A stretch of 64,000 bases of DNA from Campylobacter taeniopygiae (GCF_005406225.1 NZ_NXLY01000001.1:62001-126000); one strand, 5' to 3'. Positions 35,961-45,516 are shown, numbered from the stretch's first letter. Program-made: numbers and translations. Notes: generated by a model not told the origin, from the sequence alone.

Positions 35961-36450
35961 AATTTTTCGCGTAAATTATGATTTTAATTTCTTTAAAATT
36001 GAAAAGAAAAGTGATATTAAAAATATTATTTTAAAAGATTATATTTTAAAGTCTTACAAAGATGAACTTAATCCAAATGGGGAAACTTTTATCTATCAAG
36101 GAATAAAAGAGCAAGTTTTTAAGGAAAATGATGAAATTCTTATTTTAAATATTGGTAGAAAAATCATATTTTTTAAAAATTTAACCCAAAATTCAGACAA
36201 TCTCGGAGAAATTCAAACAAAACAAAGTGTGCTTTTATCTTTTTTATTTTTTGGAAGCTTGTTTTTTGCTAGTTTATTTTTGATGCAATTTAACCTAACC
36301 GATTTGTTTTTTCTAATTTTATGTATTATAGTATTAATCGCAAGTTCTATTAGCACTAATCTACTTTTTAAACATATCAATTTATTAAAAAAATTTTCAA
36401 AAGAAGAAATAAGAGAATTTTTAAAAAAAAGAAAAAATGTTAAAGCATAA
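35929..36450 (+). CDS. Two-helix membrane protein of unknown function
   Basis: A 173-residue protein with a soluble N-terminal half and two hydrophobic helices near residues 102-122 and 125-148, followed by a basic tail (EFLKKRKNVKA). It overlaps the 3' end of ribD by 32 bases, so it is probably co-translated; in-frame ATGs at 35929, 35938 and 35947 are all possible starts. It corresponds to Cj1623. I recognise no domain. Confidence 0.65.
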   Translation: MIPMAFMNLNKIFRVNYDFNFFKIEKKSDIKNIILKDYILKSYKDELNPNGETFIYQGIKEQVFKENDEILILNIGRKIIFFKNLTQNSDNLGEIQTKQSVLLSFLFFGSLFFASLFLMQFNLTDLFFLILCIIVLIASSISTNLLFKHINLLKKFSKEEIREFLKKRKNVKA

Positions 36451-36460
36451 TGCTTTAACA
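36439..36460. terminator. Bidirectional hairpin between Cj1623-like gene and sdaA
   Basis: TGTTAAAGCA (36439-36448) pairs with TGCTTTAACA (36451-36460), overlapping the ends of both convergent genes. T runs lie on each side. Confidence 0.6.
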
Positions 36461-37822
36461 TACAGTTTTTAAATTTGTAGCAAGACCACCCAAAGAAGTT
36501 TCTTTGTATTTATAATTCATATCTTTACCAGTTTCATACATCGTCTCTATCACTTCATCAAGACCAACTTTAGGGGTTGATTGTCGAGTCATAGCCATTC
36601 TTGCCGCACTAATAGCTTTAATCGCTCCAAAAGCATTTCTTTCAATACAAGGAATTTGGACAAGTCCCGCAACGGGATCGCAAGTTAAACCTAAATGATG
36701 TTCCATTGCTACTTCAGCAGCATTGCAAGCTTTGAAGGCATTAGCACCCAAAACCGTAGCCATTGCGGCAGCAGCCATAGAACTTGCACTACCAATTTCA
36801 GCTTGACATCCAGCTTCGGCTCCACTAATACTTGCATTTTTCTTATACAATGAACCAATTAACATAGCTGCTAATAAGAAATTTACAGCTTGATCATCAT
36901 TAAAACCTATAGTATGATTTTTAAGATAAAGCATAACAGCAGGAACAACTGCACAAGCCCCATTCGTAGGAGCTGTAACTACTCTAGCACCACTTGCATT
37001 TTCTTCTGCAACTGCAAGTGCATATAATGAAATGAAATCAATTATTCCCATAGGATCAGCTGTCATAGAAATACGCTCATGTAAGCCTTTAGCTCTGCGT
37101 TTTAAATTAAGCTTTCCAGGCAAATACTCTTCGGTAGGATGAATTCCATTATAATAAACTTCTTGCATCACTTCCCAAATTTCAAGGCAATAAGACCTAA
37201 TCTCTTCTTTTGTATGAAATTGCAATTCATATTGATAAGAAAGCTCTGCCAAATTCCAATTATTTTTCTCGCAAAATTCAAGAACTTCTTTAGCACTATT
37301 AAGCTCTATTTCATTTTTACTTGATAAGTTTTGACCTGAATTCTTATTTCTTTTTTCTAATTCTGCAGCAGTTAAAACAAAACCACCTCCTACAGAATAA
37401 TAAGTTTCTTCATCAACAAGTTCATCTTTTTCATTAAAAGCTTTAATTTGCATTCCATTTTCATGCAAAGGTAAAAAATCTTTAGAAAAAATCAAATCTC
37501 TTTCATAATTGAAATTTAATTCTTTTTCTCCACATAGATTGATTTTACCTTTTTCTAAAGCGTTTTTATTGGCTTCTTCTTGTATAGAGGCGCTTAAATT
37601 TTTAGCTTCTAAGCCATTTAAGCCCCAAATTACAGCCTTATCACTTAAGTGTCCTTTGCCAGTTAAAGACAAAGAACCATAAAGAGTAACTTGAATTTTA
37701 GTTATTTCATCAAGTCTTTTCGCAATCTTTTTACAAAATAAATTTCCAGCAAGCATAGGTCCTAAGGTATGTGAAGATGAAGGACCTACTCCTATTTTAA
37801 AAATACTTAAATTACTCATCAT
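36455..37822 (-). CDS. sdaA: L-serine dehydratase (Fe-S type)
   Basis: SdaA deaminates L-serine to pyruvate, a main carbon entry in campylobacters. The N-terminal beta domain has KIGVGPSSSHTLGPMLAGN; the C-terminal alpha domain has Fe-S ligands in GAEAGCQAEIGSASSMAA and LTCDPVAGLVQIPCIERN. The single-chain form of 455 residues is expected. It ends shortly before the Cj1623-like gene, convergent. It lies three bases after sdaC. Confidence 0.95.
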   Translation of the reverse strand: MMSNLSIFKIGVGPSSSHTLGPMLAGNLFCKKIAKRLDEITKIQVTLYGSLSLTGKGHLSDKAVIWGLNGLEAKNLSASIQEEANKNALEKGKINLCGEKELNFNYERDLIFSKDFLPLHENGMQIKAFNEKDELVDEETYYSVGGGFVLTAAELEKRNKNSGQNLSSKNEIELNSAKEVLEFCEKNNWNLAELSYQYELQFHTKEEIRSYCLEIWEVMQEVYYNGIHPTEEYLPGKLNLKRRAKGLHERISMTADPMGIIDFISLYALAVAEENASGARVVTAPTNGACAVVPAVMLYLKNHTIGFNDDQAVNFLLAAMLIGSLYKKNASISGAEAGCQAEIGSASSMAAAAMATVLGANAFKACNAAEVAMEHHLGLTCDPVAGLVQIPCIERNAFGAIKAISAARMAMTRQSTPKVGLDEVIETMYETGKDMNYKYKETSLGGLATNLKTVC

Positions 37823-37825
37823 ATC

Positions 37826-39100
37826 CTACTTTACAAAATATTCTAAAATAAGATTATGTACAACAGCTGAAATTGCTACTATTCCCATAATAGCAATAAA
37901 AATATCTAAAGCTTTACTACGGAATTTTGCCAAAATATCAAAACGATAAATGCAATAAATTGGCATTAAGAAAAGCAATATCGCTAAAACAGGACCACCT
38001 ATAGTCTCGATAATACCTATAACACTTGGATTTTCATAAGCCACATACCAAGCAATAGCAAAAGTGATAATCGCTGTTAAAGTTTGAGCTAATTTACCTT
38101 GAATTTTTCCATTACTTGCCTTGTATAAAATACCATTTAAACCTTCTTGAGAACCAAGATAATGTCCTAAGAAACTTTTACTGATCGCAACAAGAGCAAC
38201 AATAGGCCCAACATAGGTTAAAACAGCTACTTGAGGGAATTTATTTGCGATAAAAGTTAAAATATTAACATTTTGAGCTTTTGCAGAAGCAAATTCTGCA
38301 GGAGTAAAAGTCAAAGCACAAGAAAAAATAAAAAACATAACCACAAAAACCATTAAAACTACCGCTGAAGAAATAATTCTTCTAGCACGAAACTCTGCAT
38401 CATCGCCATATTCTTTTTTGCAAAAACACGCTAAAGATGAAATAATAGGAGAATGGTTAAAACTAAATACCATAACAGGAATTACAAGCCATAAAGTCAC
38501 CCAAAAATTACTTGTTTGAAATACTGAAAAATCTATATTTGTAAATAAAGCTGTATTCCATTGAGGAATTAAAAGCAACGAAAGGATAAATAAAAATATA
38601 ATGAAAGGGAAAACAAGAAAACTCATAGCTCTAGTAACCACACCTTCACCAAAAATTGAAACAAGAACTAAAGCACCTACAACTAAAAAGCTTATCCATA
38701 TACGAGCCCCATGAAGTGTTGCTGCATCATAATGAAACTGATTGATTAAAAATTCAATCAAAGTCGTTGTAAGATTTGCACTATAAACAAGCAAAATAGG
38801 CAAAATAGCAAAAAAATACAATACAGTGATTAAAAATCCACCGCCTTTACCAAAATAACTTTCTGCAACAAAAGTAATATCATCTTTTGGATTAGAACTT
38901 GAAAGAACAAAACGACATAGATTTCTATGAGCTAAATAAGTCATAGGAAAAGCTAAAACAAGTATAACTAGCAAGGGAATCAATCCACCAAGTCCTGCAC
39001 TTATAGGTAGCAAAAGGACACCTGCGCCAATTGCTGTTCCAAAAAGAGATAACACCCACCTTATATCGTGGCTGGTCCATGTATTGTTAGAAGTATTCAT
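37826..39100 (-). CDS. sdaC: Serine transporter
   Basis: A 424-residue inner-membrane amino-acid/H+ symporter of the HAAAP family with about 11 helices. Conserved blocks are FGTAIGAGVLLLPISAGLGG, MVFSFNHSPIISSL and ISKSFLGHYLGSQEGLN. The pair sdaC-sdaA takes up and breaks down serine and is essential for avian gut colonisation in C. jejuni. An AAAAAAGGAAAAAC ribosome site precedes the ATG. Confidence 0.94.
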   Translation of the reverse strand: MNTSNNTWTSHDIRWVLSLFGTAIGAGVLLLPISAGLGGLIPLLVILVLAFPMTYLAHRNLCRFVLSSSNPKDDITFVAESYFGKGGGFLITVLYFFAILPILLVYSANLTTTLIEFLINQFHYDAATLHGARIWISFLVVGALVLVSIFGEGVVTRAMSFLVFPFIIFLFILSLLLIPQWNTALFTNIDFSVFQTSNFWVTLWLVIPVMVFSFNHSPIISSLACFCKKEYGDDAEFRARRIISSAVVLMVFVVMFFIFSCALTFTPAEFASAKAQNVNILTFIANKFPQVAVLTYVGPIVALVAISKSFLGHYLGSQEGLNGILYKASNGKIQGKLAQTLTAIITFAIAWYVAYENPSVIGIIETIGGPVLAILLFLMPIYCIYRFDILAKFRSKALDIFIAIMGIVAISAVVHNLILEYFVK

Positions 39101-39288
39101 CTGTTTTTCCTTTTTTTAACGATAAAATAAGTGAATCATTATATCAGATTTTTGTAAATATTACAGATATTTTTATTATATAATTAATTTTTACGAAATA
39201 TTTTATTAATTAAAAATTAATAAATCAGTAGAATTTTAAGATGATCAAAGTATTATATTAAAGTATATAAAAATATTCTTTTGGTTTT

Positions 39289-39324
39289 AATTAAAATATT
39301 TGAAAAAAATCAAATATTTTAATT
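39289..39324. other. Perfect 15-bp AT-rich hairpin
   Basis: AATTAAAATATTTGA, a six-A loop, then TCAAATATTTTAATT, lying 20 bases past the 3' end of the periplasmic-protein gene. On the plus strand it is followed by a T run, which suits a terminator, but no plus-strand gene ends here. It may still end the minus-strand transcript or insulate the sdaC promoter. Confidence 0.55.
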
Positions 39325-39343
39325 ATTTTTTAACACTTTATAA

Positions 39344-39760
39344 TTAGTGATCCATTTTTTGCCCTAAGATATTGCCTTGAGCATCTGTATATATTTTCAT
39401 ATAATTATTTAATTCAAATTTATATCCACTCACTTCCTTACTCACCTCTAAAATTTGTGCGTTTGATGAAGTGCTTATCTTAGACATAATGTTTGGCAAA
39501 ATACTGTTAGGCAATGCCTGATATTTTCCATCCACTTCTTTCCATTCCCCATTGATCATAAAATCTATTTCTGTCCCATTATTTAAAGTTACATCAAAAG
39601 AATCAATATCTTTTTTAACTAAAGCAATTTGAGCATTTTTAAAATTTGTAGCGATAAATTCTTGCGCATTTTTTGGAAGAGTATTAGCAGGAACAATAAT
39701 ATCTTTAGCTAAAAGTACTGTAGCTCCTAATAAAGCCGCTAAACCTAATTTTATTTTCAT
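39344..39760 (-). CDS. PepSY-like periplasmic protein
   Basis: 138 residues with a signal peptide (MKIKLGLAALLGATVLLAKD, cleavage after AK or ALLA). The mature part has two repeats of a small domain of the PepSY-like/DUF2874 kind: FIATNFKNAQIALVKKDID then VTLNNGTEIDFMINGEWKEVDG. Such proteins occur singly in Campylobacter periplasms; function unknown. AAAGGAGAAAA precedes the ATG. It corresponds to Cj1626c. Confidence 0.72.
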   Translation of the reverse strand: MKIKLGLAALLGATVLLAKDIIVPANTLPKNAQEFIATNFKNAQIALVKKDIDSFDVTLNNGTEIDFMINGEWKEVDGKYQALPNSILPNIMSKISTSSNAQILEVSKEVSGYKFELNNYMKIYTDAQGNILGQKMDH

Positions 39761-39824
39761 TTTTTCTCCTTTTTTGTTTTGGTTGCAAGAATTAAATCTA
39801 ATTTTTGTGAAGTTAATGTGAAGT

Positions 39825-40562
39825 CTAAAAATTTATTTTCAGACTATCTCCTTCAACACTCACTCCTTTACTTTTTGAAAAACTGATGTTTTTGCCATCT
39901 TCAAATTTCAAAGTATCTAAATCTTTTAATTCGATATCGTAAGTTAAAATATGTAAAATAATATCATACAAAGAAAAAAACAATTCCTTTTCATCCATTT
40001 TACTTTCATAAACCTCAAATTCCAAACGATTAAAATTTCTTAGTCCATAAGTATAAGCATTAACTCCATTTTTATAAGGATATACACTTACATAAACCCA
40101 ATTATAAACTGGCAAACGATTTTCTTTTAACATGTTGGCATTTTCTATATAAAATTTAGGTTCTAAAACAACCCCGCCAGTATAAAATCCTAAAGCATTT
40201 TTATCTTGCAAACATGCGGATGAAACTTGAGTAAAAAGTTTAGCTTGTTCGAGCTTGCTTTCACTTTGACTTAGCACAGCAACCAAAAGATGGGCTTTGT
40301 GCTTTTTTGTCTCTTTTAAAGCATCTTTCCACATAAAATTAAAATTCGCATAATACTCAGCTTCTTCATTGGGTATAGGATTTTTAATCAAACTTAGGGT
40401 CACAAGCATATTTTTATGATAAAAAATAACTCCATCTTGATTAAAATCCTCATCTGGAATCAAGATATCAAATTCATTTTTAAGCAAATTTTGCAATTTT
40501 AAAAAGTCAAATTCATCATCGCTTAAAAGCACAAAAGAAGTAAAATTATGGTTTTGCTGCAT
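39825..40562 (-). CDS. DUF4261-like protein of unknown function
   Basis: A 245-residue cytoplasmic protein without membrane segments. Patterns such as SFVLLSDDEFDFLKLQNLL, VTLSLIKNPIPNEEAEYYA and LGFYTGGVVLEPKFYIENA resemble the DUF4261 family. It corresponds to Cj1627c. It is divergent from the exbB-exbD-tonB operon and shares its Fur-like upstream region, so iron control is conceivable but not shown. Confidence 0.65.
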   Translation of the reverse strand: MQQNHNFTSFVLLSDDEFDFLKLQNLLKNEFDILIPDEDFNQDGVIFYHKNMLVTLSLIKNPIPNEEAEYYANFNFMWKDALKETKKHKAHLLVAVLSQSESKLEQAKLFTQVSSACLQDKNALGFYTGGVVLEPKFYIENANMLKENRLPVYNWVYVSVYPYKNGVNAYTYGLRNFNRLEFEVYESKMDEKELFFSLYDIILHILTYDIELKDLDTLKFEDGKNISFSKSKGVSVEGDSLKINF

Positions 40563-40640
40563 ACTTTTTTCCTTAGAAATTTATTATTTAAAATTTATTA
40601 TATCTTAAAACATTCATTTTTTAGGGTGCAAATTTTTAAA

Positions 40641-40690
40641 AATTATGATAATTACTATTAATTATAGTTTTATTTTTCTTGTAGTATAAT
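40641..40690 (+). promoter_or_regulatory. exbB2 promoter with Fur-box-like sequence
   Basis: TATAAT at 40685-40690 follows a T-rich stretch, 37 bases ahead of the ATG. The sequence AATTATGATAATTACTATTAATTAT at 40641-40665 contains ATGATAATTACTATTA, a Fur-box-like pattern. Iron repression of this tonB cluster is inferred. Confidence 0.5.
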
Positions 40691-40726
40691 CGTGCGGTTT
40701 TAACAAATATTTAATGGGATTTATAT

Positions 40727-41152
40727 ATGGAATTTTTAAGAAATTATATTGATTTAATCATTTTTTTAATTTTAGGAATAATGGCTTTTATAGCACTTTG
40801 GTGTGTTATTGAAAGATTATTATTTTTTAGAAAAATTGATTTTAAAAATTATAAAAATCAAGAAGAATTTGATAATGCGATCAGTGAAAATTTAACCGCC
40901 ATATATATTATTTATTCTAATGCTCCATATATTGGACTTTTAGGGACTGTTGTTGGGATTATGGTTACTTTTTATGAAATGGGCTTAGCTGGAAATATAG
41001 ACGTAAAATCTATAGTTATAGGACTTTCTCTAGCCCTTAAAGCCACAGCTTTAGGTCTTTTAGTTGCCATTCCAACCCTTATCGCTTATAATGCGCTATT
41101 GCGTAAAATTTCTCTTCTAAGTAGTACTTATAAGGCAAATCAAAATGATTAA
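40727..41152 (+). CDS. exbB2: ExbB-type proton-channel subunit
   Basis: A 141-residue inner-membrane protein with three helices. The first is at about 10-28; the conserved ExbB/TolQ block, IIYSNAPYIGLLGTVVGIMVTFYEMG followed by GLSLALKATALGLLVAIPTLIAYN, forms the channel helices, with the conserved threonine in KATALG. This is a short ExbB lacking a large cytoplasmic loop. It overlaps exbD by eight bases. It corresponds to Cj1628. Confidence 0.9.
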   Translation: MEFLRNYIDLIIFLILGIMAFIALWCVIERLLFFRKIDFKNYKNQEEFDNAISENLTAIYIIYSNAPYIGLLGTVVGIMVTFYEMGLAGNIDVKSIVIGLSLALKATALGLLVAIPTLIAYNALLRKISLLSSTYKANQND

Positions 41153-41534
41153 ATTGCCAAAAAATGAAGGATTAAACATTGTCCCATTTATAGATATTAT
41201 GCTTGTTTTACTCGCTATCGTTCTTAGTATTTCAACCTTTATCGTGCAAGGTAAAATCCAAATCAACCTCCCAAAAAGCGAAAGTTCTATGAGCCTTAGC
41301 GATCATGAAAAAAAACTTCTTATTAGCATCGATGAGAAAAATATTTTCTATCTAGATGATAAAACAGCAAATTTAGAACAAATAAAAGAGGCGATATCCC
41401 GGCTCGATCAAAAAACTATCGTAGAACTCAAAAGTGATAAAAATGCTAAATTTGAAAGTTTTGTGCAAATTATAGATCTATTAAAAAACAAAGGACATGA
41501 AAATTTCCAAATTGTAACGGAGAAAAATAAGTGA
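41145..41534 (+). CDS. exbD2: ExbD-type proton-channel subunit
   Basis: A 129-residue protein with one N-terminal helix containing the proton-carrying aspartate, VPFIDIMLVLLAIVLSIS, and a periplasmic domain beginning INLPKSESS, as in ExbD/TolR. It overlaps both neighbours, so exbB-exbD-tonB are translated together. It corresponds to Cj1629. Confidence 0.92.
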   Translation: MIKLPKNEGLNIVPFIDIMLVLLAIVLSISTFIVQGKIQINLPKSESSMSLSDHEKKLLISIDEKNIFYLDDKTANLEQIKEAISRLDQKTIVELKSDKNAKFESFVQIIDLLKNKGHENFQIVTEKNK

Positions 41535-42172
41535 AAAACTTATTTTTAAATCACAAATATCAAGCCTTTTATCTATCTTTTTTGATCTTTTTACCTGTAT
41601 TTTTTTTAATCTTTAATTCTGCTGATTTTTTTAAAGTAAAATTTAAAAATGAGGAAATTTTTACCTTATCTATGAAGCAATTTACCCAAATCAATCCAGC
41701 ACCCACACAAGAGAATAAAATCGTAGAAAAAACCACACCTAAAATCAATAAAATTCAACCAAAACCCATAAAAAAAGATACAAAAAGAATCAAAAAAATA
41801 GAACAAAAACCAATTACAACCGAATCAAAGCCAACAACAAATCAAATAACTAAAAATCCTTCTCCCCAAATCACTCAACTCATACAAGGCAAAGATAAAC
41901 ATCCACTCCTTGAAGAAATTCAAAAAGCAATTCAAAAAGCCCAAAATTATCCTAGACAAGCTCAAAGAATGGGTATGCAAGGGGTTGTTAAAGTAGAATT
42001 TTTATGGAAAGAAAATAAAACTTTAGCAGAGTTAAAAATAATCCAAAGTTCTGGATACTCTCTCTTGGATAAAAATGCCTTAGAAAGCATTCGCAAAGCT
42101 TCAATAAATTTCCCTTACTATAAAAATGATTTAAGAATTATACTTCCTATAGTGTATAGTTTAAAAGGGTAA
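41531..42172 (+). CDS. tonB2: TonB energy transducer
   Basis: A 213-residue TonB: one N-terminal helix (about 14-30), a Lys/Pro/Thr-rich periplasmic spacer (KPIKKDTKRIKKIEQKPITT), and the C-terminal TonB domain with YPRQAQRMGMQGVVKVEF, LKIIQSSGYSLLDKNALESI. It carries inner-membrane energy to outer-membrane receptors such as ChuA. It corresponds to Cj1630. Confidence 0.92.
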   Translation: MKNLFLNHKYQAFYLSFLIFLPVFFLIFNSADFFKVKFKNEEIFTLSMKQFTQINPAPTQENKIVEKTTPKINKIQPKPIKKDTKRIKKIEQKPITTESKPTTNQITKNPSPQITQLIQGKDKHPLLEEIQKAIQKAQNYPRQAQRMGMQGVVKVEFLWKENKTLAELKIIQSSGYSLLDKNALESIRKASINFPYYKNDLRIILPIVYSLKG

Positions 42173-42193
42173 AACTCATCAAAATTATTTAAT

Positions 42194-43066
42194 TTAAACT
42201 CTTTTATCAACAAATATGGCTTTATTATCATTGATTTGTCCTATCAAATCTTTGCTTAAATTCTTAGCTAACTCATCTAAAGATTTGTCTTGAAGTTCTT
42301 CAAATTCTTTTGGATTACTTGCTTTAAGTTTGGCCTGTTCATCAGCACTTAAAGAGCTTAAACCTTTCTCTTGTGCTTTTTGAAGTAAATCTTCATCATC
42401 ATTTTCTTTTTCTTTGATTTTAGCTTTATCATCATCTTTTTTTTGCGTTTTTTGTGGATCAACACTTTGCATAGCATTTGCTCCACCTCCTGAAACTTCT
42501 TTTAAATCACTCAAAATTTCTCTTAAACTCGGTTCTTTAACATCATTTTCATCGATATTTCCATCTTTATTGACATCTTTATCTATGAAAAAATTCAATT
42601 TTTCTTCTATGCTCGCATCATCAGATAATGAATCGTTATGTTTTAAACCTAAATTCTGCATACTTTCATGCAAAGTATTTTGGTGAAAACTTATGCCGAT
42701 TTTTTTATCACTTTGTGTAGATTTAACACTGAAAAATTCATTCTTCGCATTTTCAAACCAATTAGAAACAAATTCATTTGCTTCTCCATTTAATCTTATA
42801 GCTCCATCATCTCTAGCAATATAATTTGTATAAGAACCAAAATGATTTTGCAAATTTTTATAATTTTCTTCGCTTAAATTTAAAGATATCAACTCACCTT
42901 CTTTATCTTCAAAAATAATTTTCTTGCCAAAATTATTATGATCTGAAAGATCATTAACTTTGACTTTATCCTTTTCTTCAGACTTTAATTCCAAAATTTC
43001 TTTACGATTTGTAACATTTTGATTGTTTGACAAAGTATTAAAACCATTCATTGTTAATTTATCCAT
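42194..43066 (-). CDS. EF-hand-like protein of unknown function
   Basis: A 290-residue hydrophilic protein without a signal peptide or membrane helix. Residues 164-175, DVNKDGNIDEND, form a 12-residue EF-hand-type calcium-binding loop with a final Asp, as in dockerin-like EF-hands. The C-terminal third is acidic and helical (KAKIKEKENDDEDLLQKAQE) and ends in DKRV. It corresponds to Cj1631c. Its role is unknown; the N-terminal part resembles low-complexity secreted proteins only vaguely. Confidence 0.65.
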   Translation of the reverse strand: MDKLTMNGFNTLSNNQNVTNRKEILELKSEEKDKVKVNDLSDHNNFGKKIIFEDKEGELISLNLSEENYKNLQNHFGSYTNYIARDDGAIRLNGEANEFVSNWFENAKNEFFSVKSTQSDKKIGISFHQNTLHESMQNLGLKHNDSLSDDASIEEKLNFFIDKDVNKDGNIDENDVKEPSLREILSDLKEVSGGGANAMQSVDPQKTQKKDDDKAKIKEKENDDEDLLQKAQEKGLSSLSADEQAKLKASNPKEFEELQDKSLDELAKNLSKDLIGQINDNKAIFVDKRV

Positions 43067-43096
43067 AAATCATCCTTTAAAATTTACAAATTAACA

Positions 43097-43252
43097 TTAT
43101 TTACAAGATGCAAATAAACCCAAACGGCACATTTTTCTTTGATGCTGCGTTGGTAAAGCATTGCATTTTTTCAATCTTTCTTTATAATCAGGACAGGAAT
43201 TTTTAGCATACACTACACCCAAAAGTATAAAAATAAAAAATATTTTTCTCAT
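43097..43252 (-). CDS. Small exported cysteine-rich peptide (51 aa)
   Basis: A short frame with a clear signal peptide: MRKIFFIFILLGVVYAKN, cleavage expected after YA. The mature part of about 34 residues is basic and has four cysteines (positions 20, 30, 42, 50), room for two disulfide bonds. It ends FASCK. It lies just upstream of the EF-hand-like gene on the same strand and probably corresponds to Cj1632c. Coding status rests on the signal peptide and cysteine spacing only. Confidence 0.6.
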   Translation of the reverse strand: MRKIFFIFILLGVVYAKNSCPDYKERLKKCNALPTQHQRKMCRLGLFASCK

Positions 43253-43329
43253 GATTAAAACCCTTAATATTATAAGCTAGTTTTGATATAATTATAAATT
43301 TGATATCGACAAAAAAGAAAAAGATTTTA

Positions 43330-43335
43330 TATAAT
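43330..43335 (+). promoter_or_regulatory. Candidate -10 box of the PP-loop ATPase gene
   Basis: TATAAT inside TTTTATATAATAAAG, 23 bases ahead of the ATG at 43358, after AT-rich DNA. Good match for a Campylobacter sigma-70 promoter. Confidence 0.5.
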
Positions 43336-43357
43336 AAAGAATGTAATAAGGAATACA

Positions 43358-44341
43358 ATGAAAGCATTAGCCCTTTTTAGTGGTGGCCTTGATAGTATGT
43401 TAGCAATGAAGCTTATCACTTCTCAAGGTATAGAAGTTAAAGCTCTAAATATTAATATAGGTTTTGGAAGCACAAGCGATAAAAGTGAGATCATGAAAAA
43501 AAGAGCGGCTATGGTGGGTGCAGATTTTGAAATGATCGATGTAAGAAATTCTTATTTACAAGAAGTTCTTTTTAATCCACAATATGGCTATGGCAAGCAT
43601 TTTAACCCTTGCATAGATTGCCATGCTTTTATGTTTAAAACTGCTCTTGCTATGCTAAAAGAAGAAAATGCAAGTTTTATCATCACCGGAGAAGTCTTAG
43701 GACAAAGACCGATGAGTCAAAGAAATGACGCTATGGCTAAGGTTAAAAAATTAGCTCTTGATGAAGAAGATCTTATCTTGCGTCCTATGTGCGCCAAAAA
43801 TTTACCTCTAACAAAGCCTGAAAGAGAAGGTTGGGTGGATAGAGAAAAACTAGAAGGCATTAGTGGAAGAAGTCGCAAAAGACAACTGGAACTGGCTGCA
43901 CAATTTGGACTTGAAGATTTTGAAAGCCCAGGTGGAGGATGTTTATTAACCCTTGATAGTTTTGCTAAAAAAATTCGCGATTTTATACAATTTGATAAAG
44001 ATATGCAAGTTAATGATGCACAACTTTTGAAATACGGACGTCATTTAAGATTGCCTATGGGCGCTAAAATGATCATAGGACGTAATGAATTAGAAAATGA
44101 ACTTTTAAGAAATTTAAAAACTCCAAAATATGAAGTTATAGGCATAGGAAATTTAATAGGGGCTTATTCTTTGCTTAGCACAAATGCAAGTAATGAGGAT
44201 ATAGAACTTGCTTTAAAAATTGCTTTAACTTACACTAAATGCGATATAAATACCAACTATGAATTAGAATTTAAAAACCAAAAATTTATCACCTCAGCTT
44301 TTGAAGATAAAACACAAATTAGCAAATTTTTTATCAGTTAG
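43358..44341 (+). CDS. PP-loop ATPase, ThiI/MnmA-like sulfur transferase
   Basis: The N-terminal PP-loop FSGGLDSMLAMKL (residues 7-19) binds ATP for adenylation, as in tRNA thiolases. Later CIDCHAFMFKTAL and GEVLGQRPMSQRND match the ThiI/DUF814-like family, and GGGCLLTL supplies another cysteine. No THUMP RNA-binding domain is present at the N-terminus, so the substrate is uncertain. It corresponds to Cj1633, annotated only as ATP-binding. A terminator shared with aroC follows. Confidence 0.75.
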   Translation: MKALALFSGGLDSMLAMKLITSQGIEVKALNINIGFGSTSDKSEIMKKRAAMVGADFEMIDVRNSYLQEVLFNPQYGYGKHFNPCIDCHAFMFKTALAMLKEENASFIITGEVLGQRPMSQRNDAMAKVKKLALDEEDLILRPMCAKNLPLTKPEREGWVDREKLEGISGRSRKRQLELAAQFGLEDFESPGGGCLLTLDSFAKKIRDFIQFDKDMQVNDAQLLKYGRHLRLPMGAKMIIGRNELENELLRNLKTPKYEVIGIGNLIGAYSLLSTNASNEDIELALKIALTYTKCDINTNYELEFKNQKFITSAFEDKTQISKFFIS

Positions 44342-44400
44342 TATAAACTAATTTCAAAAAAGAACGATATAGTGATTGAATCTTTTCAAAATATTGCTAT

Positions 44401-44426
44401 AAAAGCCCGTTTCAAAACGGGCTTTT
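44401..44426. terminator. Strong bidirectional terminator
   Basis: AAAAGCCCGTT-TCAA-AACGGGCTTTT followed by more T. It lies between the convergent PP-loop ATPase gene and aroC and is GC-rich for this genome. Confidence 0.9.
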
Positions 44427-44427
44427 T

Positions 44428-45516
44428 TTATTTTAGACTATAAATTTTTTTCAAATTATTTAAATTAGAACTCGCATTTAAAAGCAAACAATCAGCTAAA
44501 ACTAAACGCACCATAGCATTAACCACAACACTTCCACGTATGCCAACGCAAGGATCGTGTCTGCCTTTTAATTCTAATTTCACATTATTTCCAAATTTAT
44601 CCATACTTTCTTGTTCTCTAAAAATAGAAGGAGTGGGTTTAAAATAAGTTTTTAAAACAAGATCTTCTCCATTTGAAATTCCACCTAAAATGCCCCCACT
44701 ATGATTGCTTAAGAATTTATTATCCTTTAAAATATCATTATTTTGAGATCCATACATTTTGCTTGCATTAATCCCCTCACCAATTTCTACTGCCTTAACA
44801 GCATTAATCCCCATTAAAGCATGGGCGAGTTTAGAATCTAATTTATCATAAAGAACTTCTCCAAATCCTTTCATCATCCCAGTTACTCTTGTAAAAACCG
44901 CTGCGCCTACACTATCTTTAGATTTTTTTGCATTTAAAATTTCAGCTTTAAAATCATTTTCTAAACTAGAATCAAGACAAAAAATCTCACTTTCTTGTGC
45001 CCATTTAAAATCAAATTGATCCTCATTTAAATTTGATTTTAACCTCCCTACTCCAAAAACTCCACTTTGAACACAAATATCAAATTCATTCAAAAGCATC
45101 GCGCATACAGCACCCCCAGCTACCCTAGCAACACTTTCTCTAGCACTTGATCTTCCACCGCCTCTATAATCTCTTAAGCCATATTTATGAAAATAAGTAA
45201 AATCAGCGTGTGCAGGGCGAAATACATCTTTAAAATTATCATAATCTTTAGAACGTGCATTTTCATTAAAAACAACTATGGCAATAGGATGGCCTGTGGT
45301 ATATCTCTCAAAAACTCCGCTTAAAACTTGTGCTTTATCGCTTTCTTTTCTTGGGGTTGAAAATTGATTTCCACCTTTGCGTTTATCGAGTTCATTTTGT
45401 AAAAATTCCTCATCAAATTTTACACCAGCAGGCATTCCATCTATCACACAACCCACAGCTACTCCGTGAGATTCTCCAAAACTTGTAAATTTTAATCTTG
45501 TGCCAAAGGTATTCAT
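44428..45516 (-). CDS. aroC: Chorismate synthase
   Basis: AroC makes chorismate from EPSP with reduced FMN. Signatures are [17 protein letters not shown] at the N-terminus, [19 protein letters not shown] in the middle and [13 protein letters not shown] in the C-terminal half. Length 362 is typical. It overlaps the 3' end of rnc by four bases. Confidence 0.96.
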   Translation of the reverse strand: MNTFGTRLKFTSFGESHGVAVGCVIDGMPAGVKFDEEFLQNELDKRKGGNQFSTPRKESDKAQVLSGVFERYTTGHPIAIVVFNENARSKDYDNFKDVFRPAHADFTYFHKYGLRDYRGGGRSSARESVARVAGGAVCAMLLNEFDICVQSGVFGVGRLKSNLNEDQFDFKWAQESEIFCLDSSLENDFKAEILNAKKSKDSVGAAVFTRVTGMMKGFGEVLYDKLDSKLAHALMGINAVKAVEIGEGINASKMYGSQNNDILKDNKFLSNHSGGILGGISNGEDLVLKTYFKPTPSIFREQESMDKFGNNVKLELKGRHDPCVGIRGSVVVNAMVRLVLADCLLLNASSNLNNLKKIYSLK

